From assembly GCA_009693635.1 (NCBI GenBank), contig SHWW01000003.1:1-59369 (forward strand): a stretch of 59,369 nucleotides of DNA, written 5' to 3'. This DNA comes from Flavobacteriaceae bacterium (GTDB lineage Bacteria > Bacteroidota > Bacteroidia > Flavobacteriales > Flavobacteriaceae). Each line of letters starts with the position of its first letter. The stretch's first letter is position 1. A program made the position numbers and the translations under genes. Below, piece by piece: positions 35,190 to 43,549 of the stretch. The notes below the pieces were generated by a model. The model saw only the letters and a program-made list of their open reading frames with translations, ran no database searches and was not told the DNA's origin.

Positions 35190-35430
35190 TAAATTAGGAC
35201 TTGATAATTTGATTATTCATCCTTTTGACAAAGAATTTTCACGATTATCCGCCGAAGAATTTGTGAAAACAATATTAGTAGACACGTTCAATATTCAAAA
35301 AATCATCATTGGCTACGACCATAGATTTGGTAGAAATAGAACCGCCAACATTGATGATTTAATACTTTACGGAGAAAAATTTGGTTTTGAAGTAGAACAA
35401 ATCTCGGCACAAGAAATCAACGAAGTTTCT
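35173..35430 (+). pseudogene. ribF: Internal fragment of bifunctional riboflavin kinase/FAD synthetase gene
   Basis: The frame reads LGLDNLIIHPFDKEFSRLSA, EEFVKTILVDTFNIQKIIIG, YDHRFGRNRTANIDDLI and FGFEVEQISAQEINEVS, the middle of the RibF FMN-adenylyltransferase domain (GxDHRFGxxR). The N-terminal third with the nucleotide-binding GTFDGVHxGH motif is absent, as are the SSTKIR motif and the entire kinase domain. After EVS the frame drifts and stops at 35487. The only start is a TTG. A real ribF must exist elsewhere, so this is a duplicated, non-functional piece. Confidence 0.8.
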
Positions 35431-35506
35431 ATAATTCCTACAAATCTTAACACCGTTTTATCAACCGTTTTCAAACCCTTACACTAAATTTGTATAAAAA
35501 TTAATT

Positions 35507-36670
35507 ATGCTAAACTTTGAACTATACAATCCTACCATCTTGGTTTTTGGAAAAGATCAAATTGAAAAATTATCAACATTAGTTCCTAAAGATGCCAAAA
35601 TATTATTGGCTTATGGCGGAGGAAGCATCTTCAAAAACGGTGTTTACGACCAAGTTAAAACCGCTTTAATTGGTTTTGAAATTTTAGAATTTGGTGGAAT
35701 CGAACCCAATCCACATTTTGAAACTCTAATGAAAGCCGTTGCTATTGTTAAGGAACAAAACATCACTTTCATTCTTGCCGTGGGCGGAGGATCTGTAATT
35801 GACGGGGTAAAATTCATTTCTGGCGCCACAAAATTTGATGGAAATCCAGTTGATATTTTAATCAAAAGAATCCTAATTAAGGACCTTTCTCAAGTAATTC
35901 CTTTTGGAACAGTGTTGACTTTGCCAGCAACTGGAAGCGAAATGAATTCGGGATCGGTAGTTACTATTGAAGCAACGCAAGAAAAATTAGCTTTTGGCGG
36001 AAGCGCTTTGTTTCCAAAATTCTCCATTTGCGACCCAACTGTAATTGTGTCTTTACCAAAAAGACAAATCCAAAATGGTATAATTGATGCCTTTTCCCAC
36101 GTCATGGAACAATATTTAACGTTCCCACATGATGGTTTTCTTCAAGATAGAATTGCCGAAGGAATTTTTCAAACTTTGATTGAAGTAGGTCCAAAAGTCA
36201 TGGAAAACCCAACCGATTATGTATTAGCATCAAATTATATGTGGAGTTGCACGATGGCACTGAACGGATTAATCCAAAAAGGCGTGCCTTCAGACTGGGC
36301 GACACACTTGATTGGACACGAATTAACCGCATTATACAACATCGATCATGCCAGAACATTAGCAATTATCGCCCCAAATTTGTTTAAAGTAATGTTTGAA
36401 ACTAAAAAGAAAAAATTAGCTCAATATGGGAAACGAATTTTCAATTTAACAGGAACAGAAGATGAAATTGCAGCCGAAGCAATTAACCGAACCGAAGCGT
36501 TTTTTCACACTATGGGAATGCAAACCAAATTGTCGGAATATACTGAAGAATATAGTAAAACTGCCGATTTTATCGTGAATCGTTTCCAAGAAAGAGGATG
36601 GAAAGCACTCGGGGAAAAACAGAATATCACACTCGAAAAAGTACGTGAAATTGTGGAAATGAGTTACTAA
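35507..36670 (+). CDS. Iron-containing alcohol dehydrogenase (YqhD/BDH type)
   Basis: 387 residues of the type III alcohol dehydrogenase family. The nucleotide-binding GGGSIFKNG and GGGSVIDGVKFIS (replacing the usual GGGSxxDxAK) are present. Metal ligands fall in DAFSHVMEQYL, the HELTALYNIDHARTLAIIAP helix with its histidines, and a conserved aspartate in SICDPTVIVS. YqhD-like members are NADPH-dependent and reduce aldehydes. It is alone between the ribF fragment and a terminator, so it is probably monocistronic. Confidence 0.92.
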   Translation: MLNFELYNPTILVFGKDQIEKLSTLVPKDAKILLAYGGGSIFKNGVYDQVKTALIGFEILEFGGIEPNPHFETLMKAVAIVKEQNITFILAVGGGSVIDGVKFISGATKFDGNPVDILIKRILIKDLSQVIPFGTVLTLPATGSEMNSGSVVTIEATQEKLAFGGSALFPKFSICDPTVIVSLPKRQIQNGIIDAFSHVMEQYLTFPHDGFLQDRIAEGIFQTLIEVGPKVMENPTDYVLASNYMWSCTMALNGLIQKGVPSDWATHLIGHELTALYNIDHARTLAIIAPNLFKVMFETKKKKLAQYGKRIFNLTGTEDEIAAEAINRTEAFFHTMGMQTKLSEYTEEYSKTADFIVNRFQERGWKALGEKQNITLEKVREIVEMSY

Positions 36671-36678
36671 TAAAATCT

Positions 36679-36715
36679 AAAGGCGTTATCGATTAAAATT
36701 CGGGAACGCCTTTTT
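36679..36715 (+). terminator. Intrinsic terminator after the alcohol dehydrogenase gene
   Basis: AAAGGCGTT (36679-36687) pairs with AACGCCTTT (36705-36713) in a 9-bp stem followed by further T. The loop is 17 bases. Confidence 0.75.
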
Positions 36716-36936
36716 CATTAAACAAAAAAATATGAATTTAACTAACTTTTGTCATAACAATCAATTGCACAATTGACTTTTATTCAATTATAACGAAAAA
36801 TAGAATTTCGTATTGTGTTGAAAATCATAATTATACGTTAATAATTTCAAATTCAATTTTGCGATTACAATTCAAAATTCAATTTTGTATCTATTTCAAT
36901 CAAATTTCAGTACTTTTGAAGCATAATTTTTAGAAG

Positions 36937-37012
36937 CTATTCCCGCTATCTTTTATGTCTTTTGTTGCGAACCCCGCCACAAGAGGATACCGCTGATATG
37001 AGGGCTAAAATA
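36937..37012 (+). repeat. Dispersed intergenic repeat, family R2, copy 2
   Basis: AGCTATTCCCGCTATCTTTTAT, then GTTGCGAACCCCGCCACAAG, AGGATACCGCTGATATGAGG and GCTAAAA. It matches the minus strand of 19800-19880. The central hairpin is close to GTGGCG-loop-CGCCAC with one change. It ends a few bases before gpsA. The rest of 36716-36936 is AT-rich with no gene that I can see. Confidence 0.65.
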
Positions 37013-37019
37013 AAATAAA

Positions 37020-38015
37020 ATGACAGATCAACCAAAATTTGCTGTAATAGGGGGGGGGAGTTGGGCAACAGCAATTACAAAAATGCTTTGCGTTAATTTA
37101 CCAGAAATTACTTGGTATATGCGAAATGAAGAAGCTATAGAACACATAAAAACTCACCATCATAATCCAAATTACTTAAGTTCCGTAGAATTTCACATAG
37201 AACAACTACGATTAACAAGTAATTTGAATGAAGCAGTTGCCTATGCAGATTATATAATTTTTGCAATTCCATCGGCATTCTTAGGCGGGGAATTAAAAAA
37301 CCTAACGGAGAGTTTAGAAGGGAAAGTAATTTTCTCTGCCATTAAAGGAATTATTCCCGAAACAAGCCTAATTGTTGGAGAGCATTTCAATAAAGAATAT
37401 GATATCCCTCTAGAAAACATTGGAGTAATCACAGGCCCTTGCCACGCTGAAGAAGTAGCGTTAGAAAGATTATCTTATTTAACTATAGCTTGTGGCGATG
37501 CTTCAAAAGCAAAACTGGTGGCCAAATATTTATCAAGTAATTATATTAAAACTAAGATTAGCGATGATATTATTGGAACAGAATATGCCGCAATGCTAAA
37601 AAATATTTATGCAATCGCTGCAGGAATGGCACACGGATTGGGTTATGGCGATAACTTTCAATCGGTGTTAATGAGCAACGGAATTCGTGAAATGAAGAAA
37701 TTCATCCGCAAAGTCCACAAAATGAAACGGAACATTAATGATTCTGCCTATTTAGGAGATTTATTAGTAACAGGATACTCCGTATTTTCAAGAAACAGAA
37801 TGTTCGGGAATATGATTGGGAAAGGCTACACCGTAAAATCCGCAATGATGGAAATGAGTATGGTTGCCGAAGGATATTACGCTGCCAAAAGCGCTTGGGA
37901 ACTCAACCAAACGCATGGTGCGAAAACACCAATTATTGATGCTGTTTACGATATTTTATACGAAGGGAAAGAAGCTAAAAAAATATTTTTAAAACTAACG
38001 GATAAATTAGATTAA
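37020..38015 (+). CDS. gpsA: NAD(P)H-dependent glycerol-3-phosphate dehydrogenase
   Basis: 331 residues. The N-terminal GGGSWATAI loop binds NAD(P), with KGIIPETS and GPCHAEEVA in the substrate region and a catalytic lysine in EYAAMLKNIYAIAAGMAHGL. The enzyme makes sn-glycerol-3-phosphate from dihydroxyacetone phosphate for phospholipids. Its three glycine codons of the loop are written GGGGGGGGG (37050-37058), an unusual choice in an AT-rich genome and a potential slippage tract. The ATG at 37020 follows the R2 repeat directly. Confidence 0.95.
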   Translation: MTDQPKFAVIGGGSWATAITKMLCVNLPEITWYMRNEEAIEHIKTHHHNPNYLSSVEFHIEQLRLTSNLNEAVAYADYIIFAIPSAFLGGELKNLTESLEGKVIFSAIKGIIPETSLIVGEHFNKEYDIPLENIGVITGPCHAEEVALERLSYLTIACGDASKAKLVAKYLSSNYIKTKISDDIIGTEYAAMLKNIYAIAAGMAHGLGYGDNFQSVLMSNGIREMKKFIRKVHKMKRNINDSAYLGDLLVTGYSVFSRNRMFGNMIGKGYTVKSAMMEMSMVAEGYYAAKSAWELNQTHGAKTPIIDAVYDILYEGKEAKKIFLKLTDKLD

Positions 38016-38183
38016 TCATGACCTAAACATGAAAATATAAATTCAAAATGTTAGTTTTGGATTGTATTTATGATCATTTCAGAATCGTTTTTGAATTAAA
38101 AGGAGAGCCATTTGCTATAAATTTCAGATTCTAATTTTTATATTAGAGCATTGTTTCATTTCTCTTAGAAGGGCGATTAATAC

Positions 38184-38591
38184 TTATCTCACAATTACAC
38201 CATCAACAAATAAAATAGGCACTTCTTCCACATTTTTTTCTGAAATGGAATTGGCCTTAAAGATAAATTTCTTGTCGTATAAGGCGTTTCCAATAAAGAA
38301 AGTAACCATGAATTCATTGTTTAAAGTAGTTACACTTTTTTCAAGCATTTCAACTTTTACTACTGAAACCGGGGGAATTTCAACAAAAGCGTGTCGCAAA
38401 AGTGAGGTTTTTTTCATTTCCCCGTCAATAGTTCCAAAGGCTTTAGAAACCGCCATAACGCCATCAAGTTTAAAATCGCTATCGTTTACTAAATAGATAT
38501 ACCAAACCTTTTCCATAAAATCGTCGCTCCATTCTTGAACGGCAGCTACGAAAACATTTTCTACGGTCGGGATTACGATGTCTTTTTTCAT
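38184..38591 (-). CDS. Conserved small protein, unknown function
   Basis: 135 residues, no signal peptide or membrane helix. It starts MKKDIVIPTVENVFVAAVQE and has WYIYLVNDSDFKLDGVMAVS and VMVTFFIGNALYDKKFIF-like beta strands, consistent with a single beta-sandwich. I do not recognise the family. It lies 49 bases downstream of pheS on the same strand and is probably co-transcribed with it. Upstream and downstream AT-rich sequence (38016-38183) holds nothing recognisable. Confidence 0.75.
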   Translation of the reverse strand: MKKDIVIPTVENVFVAAVQEWSDDFMEKVWYIYLVNDSDFKLDGVMAVSKAFGTIDGEMKKTSLLRHAFVEIPPVSVVKVEMLEKSVTTLNNEFMVTFFIGNALYDKKFIFKANSISEKNVEEVPILFVDGVIVR

Positions 38592-38640
38592 TTTTAGATG
38601 ATAAATGATAGACGGATAGATAATTTATCTATTTTCTTTT

Positions 38641-39660
38641 TTATATACTTGATTTAAATTGTTCTAAGAAACGGACGTCATTTTCGTAAAACATACGAAT
38701 ATCGCCAATTTGGTAGAGCAACATTGCGATACGTTCTACACCCATTCCAAAGGCAAAACCGTTGAATTCGTTGGTGTCGATACCGCAATTTTTCAAAACA
38801 TTTGGATCTACCATTCCGCATCCTCCAATTTCTAACCAACCGGTTCCTTTTGTAATTCGGTAATCGGTTTCGGTTTTCAATCCCCAATAAATATCAATTT
38901 CTGCACTTGGTTCTGTGAAAGGAAAATAGGATGGACGCAAGCGAATTTTCGATTTTCCGAACATTTCTTTGGTGAAATACAACAAGGTTTGTTTTAAATC
39001 GGCAAAGGAAACCTCTTTGTCAATATACAGGCCTTCAACTTGGTGGAAAATACAGTGAGAACGCGACGAAACGGCTTCATTTCGGAAAACTCTTCCAGGT
39101 GAAATCGTTCGAATTGGCGGTTTATTGTTTTCCATATATCGAACTTGCACGGATGAAGTGTGTGTTCTCAGTAAAATATCGGGGTTGGTTTGTATAAAAA
39201 AAGTGTCCTGCATATCTCTCGCTGGATGGTATTCTGGCAAGTTTAATGCGGTGAAATTATGCCAATCGTCTTCAATTTCTGGCCCTTCGGAAACGTTGAA
39301 ACCGATGGTAGAAAAGATGTCAATAATTTGGTTTTTAACCAATGAAATTGGGTGATGAGAACCGATAACCAAAGGCTCAGATGGACGCGTTAAATCGCCA
39401 TAGAAACCTTTGATTTCTATTTTACTTTCAAGTGCTTTTTGGATTGTTTTTATCTTTTCTTCGGCAGTAGTTTTCAGTAAATTGATAACTTGTCCAAACT
39501 CCTTTTTTTGGTCGTTTGGCACCAATTTAAATTCAGCAAAAAAATCGTTTAAAAGTCCATTTTTGCCTAAGAATTTGATGCGAAAAGCTTCTAATTCGGC
39601 TGCGTCTTGAGTTTGAAAAGCGTGTGCTTCGCCAATATATTCTTTTATCTTATCTGTCAT
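38641..39660 (-). CDS. pheS: Phenylalanyl-tRNA synthetase alpha subunit
   Basis: 339 residues, class II synthetase catalytic subunit. Motif 2 is [20 protein letters not shown], motif 3 [13 protein letters not shown], and the Phe pocket [13 protein letters not shown]. The N-terminal coiled-coil that docks the tRNA is present ([20 protein letters not shown]). I use the ATG at 39660 ([13 protein letters not shown]), two codons inside the longest frame (39666). The beta subunit is not in this window. Followed by a small conserved gene. Confidence 0.96.
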   Translation of the reverse strand: MTDKIKEYIGEAHAFQTQDAAELEAFRIKFLGKNGLLNDFFAEFKLVPNDQKKEFGQVINLLKTTAEEKIKTIQKALESKIEIKGFYGDLTRPSEPLVIGSHHPISLVKNQIIDIFSTIGFNVSEGPEIEDDWHNFTALNLPEYHPARDMQDTFFIQTNPDILLRTHTSSVQVRYMENNKPPIRTISPGRVFRNEAVSSRSHCIFHQVEGLYIDKEVSFADLKQTLLYFTKEMFGKSKIRLRPSYFPFTEPSAEIDIYWGLKTETDYRITKGTGWLEIGGCGMVDPNVLKNCGIDTNEFNGFAFGMGVERIAMLLYQIGDIRMFYENDVRFLEQFKSSI

Positions 39661-39774
39661 TTTCATTCAATAATTATGTTTGCAAATATAAGAAATTTTT
39701 GTTGATGGGGACAAGTCGCGACATGTCCGTACTTGATAAATAAAAGCTGCGTATTGCGCATACAAAGAATAATA

Positions 39775-40131
39775 TCAATCAATAAGTTCTTTTTCAAGAA
39801 AATAATTCACAATGGCTTCTTTCATCAAAACCGATTGTTCACCCGCTTTTAATGGCGGTAATTCCTCTTTTACTTTGTAATGTGGCCAACCGTCAACATC
39901 TACATAATCAAATTCATAATACCCGTAAGGCTCTAATAATCTGCAAATTGAAATGTGCATTAGGTTCAATTTTTCGTCTTTTTTGTAGGCATCGTGAATC
40001 TTACCCAATTCTTGAACGCCAATTAAATAAATTATGGCATCTAAATCTAAATCTTCGCCTTGTGAAAATTGATTGGAAAGGATATTTACAAGCTGTTCCC
40101 AGCGTTCTTTGAGTTGTATATCTCTAGACAT
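39775..40131 (-). CDS. Conserved small cytoplasmic protein, unknown function
   Basis: 118 residues rich in acidic and helical segments: SRDIQLKERWEQLVNILSNQ, DLDLDAIIYLIGVQELGKIH and EYFDYVDVDGWPHYKVKEEL-like C-terminal strands. No signal, membrane helix or known motif. It is conserved in shape with proteins often seen in Bacteroidota genomes, but I cannot name the family. It reads away from cvpA and toward pheS, with 108 bases to pheS. Confidence 0.72.
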   Translation of the reverse strand: MSRDIQLKERWEQLVNILSNQFSQGEDLDLDAIIYLIGVQELGKIHDAYKKDEKLNLMHISICRLLEPYGYYEFDYVDVDGWPHYKVKEELPPLKAGEQSVLMKEAIVNYFLEKELID

Positions 40132-40203
40132 TCCTAATTAATTATGAATTATAAGTTATAAATTATGATTTATGAAATCCGAGTTCTGAAATCTGAAATT
40201 ATT

Positions 40204-40238
40204 TTGGTAAAGATACCAACATAATTCTTTTATCTTTG
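40204..40238 (+). promoter_or_regulatory. Possible cvpA promoter
   Basis: TATCTTTG (40231-40238) matches TAnnTTTG. A TTG at 40204-40206 is 24 bases upstream, longer than usual. The -7 box ends 26 bases before the cvpA-like ATG. Confidence 0.4.
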
Positions 40239-40264
40239 CTCTTTATACTTTTCTCTTTATTTAT

Positions 40265-40777
40265 ATGAGTTATTTAGATATTTTTCTTGGCGTTTTATTA
40301 ATTTATGGATTTGTCCGTGGCATTTGGAATGGTTTTTTCATAGAATTGGCTTCGTTTGTTTCGCTTCTAATTGGGATTTATGTGGCGATAAAGTTCTCGT
40401 ATTTAATGAAAACGTATGTTGGAAGTCACGTTTCTTGGAATCCAAAAACGATTCAAATTGTAGCTTTTATAATCACTTTTATAGTTGTGGTAATTGGAAT
40501 TTCATTATTAGCTAAATTCCTAACTAAGATGGTGAATATAGCTAGTTTGGGAATTGTAAATAAACTTACAGGTGGCGTTTTCGGACTTTTAAAAACAATT
40601 TTAATGTTGAGTATTTCCTTGAATGTATTCCAAAAAATAAATGTGAATTATACTTTTGTAGAAAAAGCCACTATTGATAAATCTTTGTTTTACAACCCGA
40701 TTCAAAAAATAGCGGCACTAATTTATCCATCTGTAGAAGAATGGTATAAGGAAATTAAGCTGAAATCCGATAAATAA
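40265..40777 (+). CDS. CvpA family membrane protein
   Basis: 170 residues with four hydrophobic segments (about 5-22, 28-46, 62-84 and 98-118). The opening YLDIFLGVLLIYGFVRGIWN and GFFIELASFVSLLIGIYVAI are the CvpA signature, with GVFGLLKTILMLS later. CvpA homologues are linked to colicin V export and biofilm or envelope traits. It is convergent with BatE, 4 bases apart, and divergent from the small gene at 39775-40131. Confidence 0.88.
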   Translation: MSYLDIFLGVLLIYGFVRGIWNGFFIELASFVSLLIGIYVAIKFSYLMKTYVGSHVSWNPKTIQIVAFIITFIVVVIGISLLAKFLTKMVNIASLGIVNKLTGGVFGLLKTILMLSISLNVFQKINVNYTFVEKATIDKSLFYNPIQKIAALIYPSVEEWYKEIKLKSDK

Positions 40778-40781
40778 TCGC

Positions 40782-41525
40782 TTACTTCAATCTCTTAATT
40801 GCTCTATTTTCAATCCAACCTTCGGTTCCGTCGGTAAGTTGAATTTTATCCCAATTGTCTAAGCTTTCAATCACATAAACTTTCGTTCCTTCGTGTATTA
40901 CAAAAGCATCTGTAGCGCCATTTTTAGGTTCGCTTTTCACCGATACAACTTCAGAAAACACAATGGCTGGCTGGTCGTTATTGTATTGATTTTTTTCGAA
41001 AATAGCAGCCGCAACACTCACTACCAAAAGCAACATTACAATGAACATTCCAAGGAAGAATAATCTTTTTGAAACGGTAATTTGAGAAAAATAATACCCA
41101 ATAAAAAACAATAAAAACAAAAGTGATAATCCAACAGCAATTCCGCCCCAAGTGTTGTAATGAAAGGTATTGGTGAAATCTTGAATCAGTTTATTGAAAC
41201 CTACTTTTGCTACCGTTTTTATGTCGTCAATTTGTAGTTTTTGAGCAAATTCAAGATTATTTTGAATTTCAGTATCGCTTGGATTTAACAATAATGCTTT
41301 TTCATAATTGTAAATTGCAGGGGCCACTTTATTTAATTTGTAATAGCAATTTCCAATATTAAAATACAATTCTGCCGATTGCTTTTTCTTTATAAAAACG
41401 CTTTCATAAGCCGTAATTGCTTCTTGATATTTCCCTTTTTGATACAATGCATTCCCATTTTCAAAGCCATTTTGAGCAAAGAAAACTTGCGTTGTAAGTA
41501 CTATTATATAAAATAAATCCTTCAT
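40782..41525 (-). CDS. batE: BatE: TPR and SH3-domain protein of the aerotolerance operon
   Basis: 247 residues. Signal peptide to about 17, TPR pair at 20-90 (ALYQKGKYQEAITAYESVFI, AELYFNIGNCYYKLNKVAPA), two membrane helices near 130-180 and a bacterial SH3 domain at about 185-247 (VSVKSEPKNGATDAFVIHEG ... WIENRAIKRLK). It is the terminal gene of the Bat operon and follows batD by a 148-base gap that includes repeat-like sequence. Bat proteins are thought to act at the inner membrane/periplasm; the molecular role is unknown. Confidence 0.85.
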   Translation of the reverse strand: MKDLFYIIVLTTQVFFAQNGFENGNALYQKGKYQEAITAYESVFIKKKQSAELYFNIGNCYYKLNKVAPAIYNYEKALLLNPSDTEIQNNLEFAQKLQIDDIKTVAKVGFNKLIQDFTNTFHYNTWGGIAVGLSLLFLLFFIGYYFSQITVSKRLFFLGMFIVMLLLVVSVAAAIFEKNQYNNDQPAIVFSEVVSVKSEPKNGATDAFVIHEGTKVYVIESLDNWDKIQLTDGTEGWIENRAIKRLK

Positions 41526-41673
41526 TTTATGTTTGTTATACTGCTCTTGTAATTATTTTGTTATCTTCAAATTAGTATAAAAAATTAGTGCAAATTAGTG
41601 TAATTCGTGGCTAACTTTTTTTTAAAAACCTTTGTGCCCCTTTTGCAAACTTTGTGCTCTTTGTGGTTAAAAT
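41526..41673. repeat. AT-rich intergenic stretch with repeated GTGCAAATTAGTG-like words
   Basis: Between batD and batE. It contains AAATTAGTATAAAAAATTAGTG and CAAATTAGTGTAATTCGTGG, then CTTTGTGCCCCTTTTGCAAA and CTTTGTGCTCTTTGTGGTTA. These near-tandem words are of the kind scattered between flavobacterial genes. No gene or clean terminator is evident. Confidence 0.4.
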
Positions 41674-43428
41674 TTAAACTATCTGCTTTTCCAATTCAGA
41701 AATGATACTAACCGCTTTATCATAATCTTGTTGAATTGCGGTACTTGACGATGGTGCATATCTTGCAAATTCACAGTTTTCTGTTAGATTTATAAAAGAT
41801 GCAATCGCGTCAGGATTGGCTTTTCGTTCCAATAAAATTTCACCAATTTTCTCCTTACTCATTTCCGAAGTTTCAATGTTGATTTTGGCTTTCAAGAAAT
41901 TGTGCATCGCTTTTTCTAATGCAATATAAAACGGCTCTTTGTTTCCAATTTCTTTTTGGGCTTCCGACAAATATTTCTTAGCCAATTTGTTCGATAATTT
42001 GATTTTATTTCCCACAACATCGCCATCAATTGCTTCTTTTTTCTTCTTGAAAAGTACAATTACAGGAATGCATAAAAACGGTAAAACCGATAAGATGTAA
42101 AACAACGTAGATCCATAAAAATCTTTATGTTTCATCAAAGCCAACTCCGTTTTCAATTTGATAAATCTGAATTGAGCTGAACTCAAAATGTCCTTTTTAG
42201 TATCTCCAGGAGTTACCGCAACAGCATTATCTGCAGCATTGGGACCTTCTAAAACATTGACCATAATTTCTGGCGAAGAGATGATTTTGTAACTACGAGA
42301 ACCCAAATCAAAATAGGTGAAAACCATCGGTTTGATTGGATATTTTCCTTTATATTGTGGAATTATAGCGTATTTATCAGAGATTTTTCCTGTCATTCCA
42401 GATAGCAGCGTCGAAACTTGTTCGTTATGAAGAGGATCATACATTTCTAATGCAGTTGGAATGATTGGTTTTGGCAAAGTAAACAATTTCAAATTTCCTG
42501 TTCCCGAAACACTCACTTCTAAATCGAGGCTTTCACCCGATTTTAAATTGGTTTTTGAAGGAGTAACTTTAAATGCAAATCGACCAACGGCACCCGAAAA
42601 ATCGGCAGGTTTCCCCGATTCTGGAAGTGCTTTCACATTGATGGTTTTTGCCCCTGCAGAAACACGTTTGTGGTCTTCTACTAAAAGTACTTGCCCAAAG
42701 ATATTTCTTCTATTGGATGGCAACTGAACATCAACATCTAATGAAAGCGGTTCGATTACTAATTTTCCTGATTTTTGAGGATATAAAACGGTTTTCCGGA
42801 GGGTTACAAAACGGTATTTTTCGCCGTTGTATTTTCCTTCTTCAGCTACTAATTTTTTGATATCAATGTTTTGACTCCAAAAATCATTGTATTTTGGCTT
42901 GTCTAATTCCCGCCAATTGGTAATTCCAATAGTATAACTGAAATAAATTTTATAAACCACCGTAATTGGTTCGTTTATATATGGATTTATTTTAGAAATT
43001 TCAGCAACTAAATGCAACGAATCATCAGCCGAAGCCTGAGAGTCATTCGGGTCGCGTGGCTGTTCTACCGCTGCTGTGACTGTTATTTTTACGGGGGAAG
43101 TTTTATAAATTTGACCTCTAATTTCAATTGCCGCCTGACGAATTACTAAACTTCCTTTTTGAGTTGGTAATAAAAAATAAGAATAGGTTTTATTGAAAGA
43201 ACTTTTTCCATTAATCCAAGATTGACTGACTTGCTGACTTGGTCCCGCAATGATTTTAAATCCCTCAAAATTTGGCGGCGTAAAGTTATCACCATCATCA
43301 TTCATAGTAAAATCGATGCGAACTCTTTCGTTTAGCCCAAGAGTTTGTTTGCTAACTTTGGCCTCAAATTGCACCTGTGCCAATAGCCCTTGAAAACTCA
43401 ATAATAATAGAAAAAAATATTTTTTCAT
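41674..43428 (-). CDS. batD: BatD: large periplasmic membrane-anchored protein
   Basis: 584 residues. Signal peptide (about 1-17), then oxygen-tolerance/BatD domains (QVQFEAKVSKQTLGLNERVR, GPSQQVSQSWINGKSSFNKT, VTPSKTNLKSGESLDLEVSV) made of beta-sandwich repeats, one membrane helix near 445-465 (STLFYILSVLPFLCIPVIVL) and a cytoplasmic C-terminus. It belongs to the Bat operon, downstream of batC (121-base gap containing a short-period repeat). Confidence 0.9.
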   Translation of the reverse strand: MKKYFFLLLLSFQGLLAQVQFEAKVSKQTLGLNERVRIDFTMNDDGDNFTPPNFEGFKIIAGPSQQVSQSWINGKSSFNKTYSYFLLPTQKGSLVIRQAAIEIRGQIYKTSPVKITVTAAVEQPRDPNDSQASADDSLHLVAEISKINPYINEPITVVYKIYFSYTIGITNWRELDKPKYNDFWSQNIDIKKLVAEEGKYNGEKYRFVTLRKTVLYPQKSGKLVIEPLSLDVDVQLPSNRRNIFGQVLLVEDHKRVSAGAKTINVKALPESGKPADFSGAVGRFAFKVTPSKTNLKSGESLDLEVSVSGTGNLKLFTLPKPIIPTALEMYDPLHNEQVSTLLSGMTGKISDKYAIIPQYKGKYPIKPMVFTYFDLGSRSYKIISSPEIMVNVLEGPNAADNAVAVTPGDTKKDILSSAQFRFIKLKTELALMKHKDFYGSTLFYILSVLPFLCIPVIVLFKKKKEAIDGDVVGNKIKLSNKLAKKYLSEAQKEIGNKEPFYIALEKAMHNFLKAKINIETSEMSKEKIGEILLERKANPDAIASFINLTENCEFARYAPSSSTAIQQDYDKAVSIISELEKQIV

Positions 43429-43431
43429 TTT

Positions 43432-43545
43432 TTGTTTAATCGTTTAATCGTTGAAATGTTTAACCGTTTAATCGTTTAAATGTTTATTTGTTTAGTTGGC
43501 AGTTCCGATAAAACAAATAAACGAATAAACAGTTAAACCAGACTA
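43432..43545. repeat. Degenerate short tandem repeat between batC and batD
   Basis: About seven imperfect copies of GTTTAATC/GTTTAAACG/GTTTATTT occur at 43435-43495, followed by the inverted form (AAACAAATAAACGAATAAAC AGTTAAAC). Period is 8-9 bases with spacing too short and copies too variable for CRISPR. The facing arms could fold into a long hairpin in the batC-batD message. Confidence 0.6.
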
Positions 43546-43549
43546 TACT

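Noticed and set aside
43432..43545. Possible CRISPR-like array between batC and batD
   Set aside because: Copies are 8-9 bases with no spacers and degenerate; no cas genes in the window.
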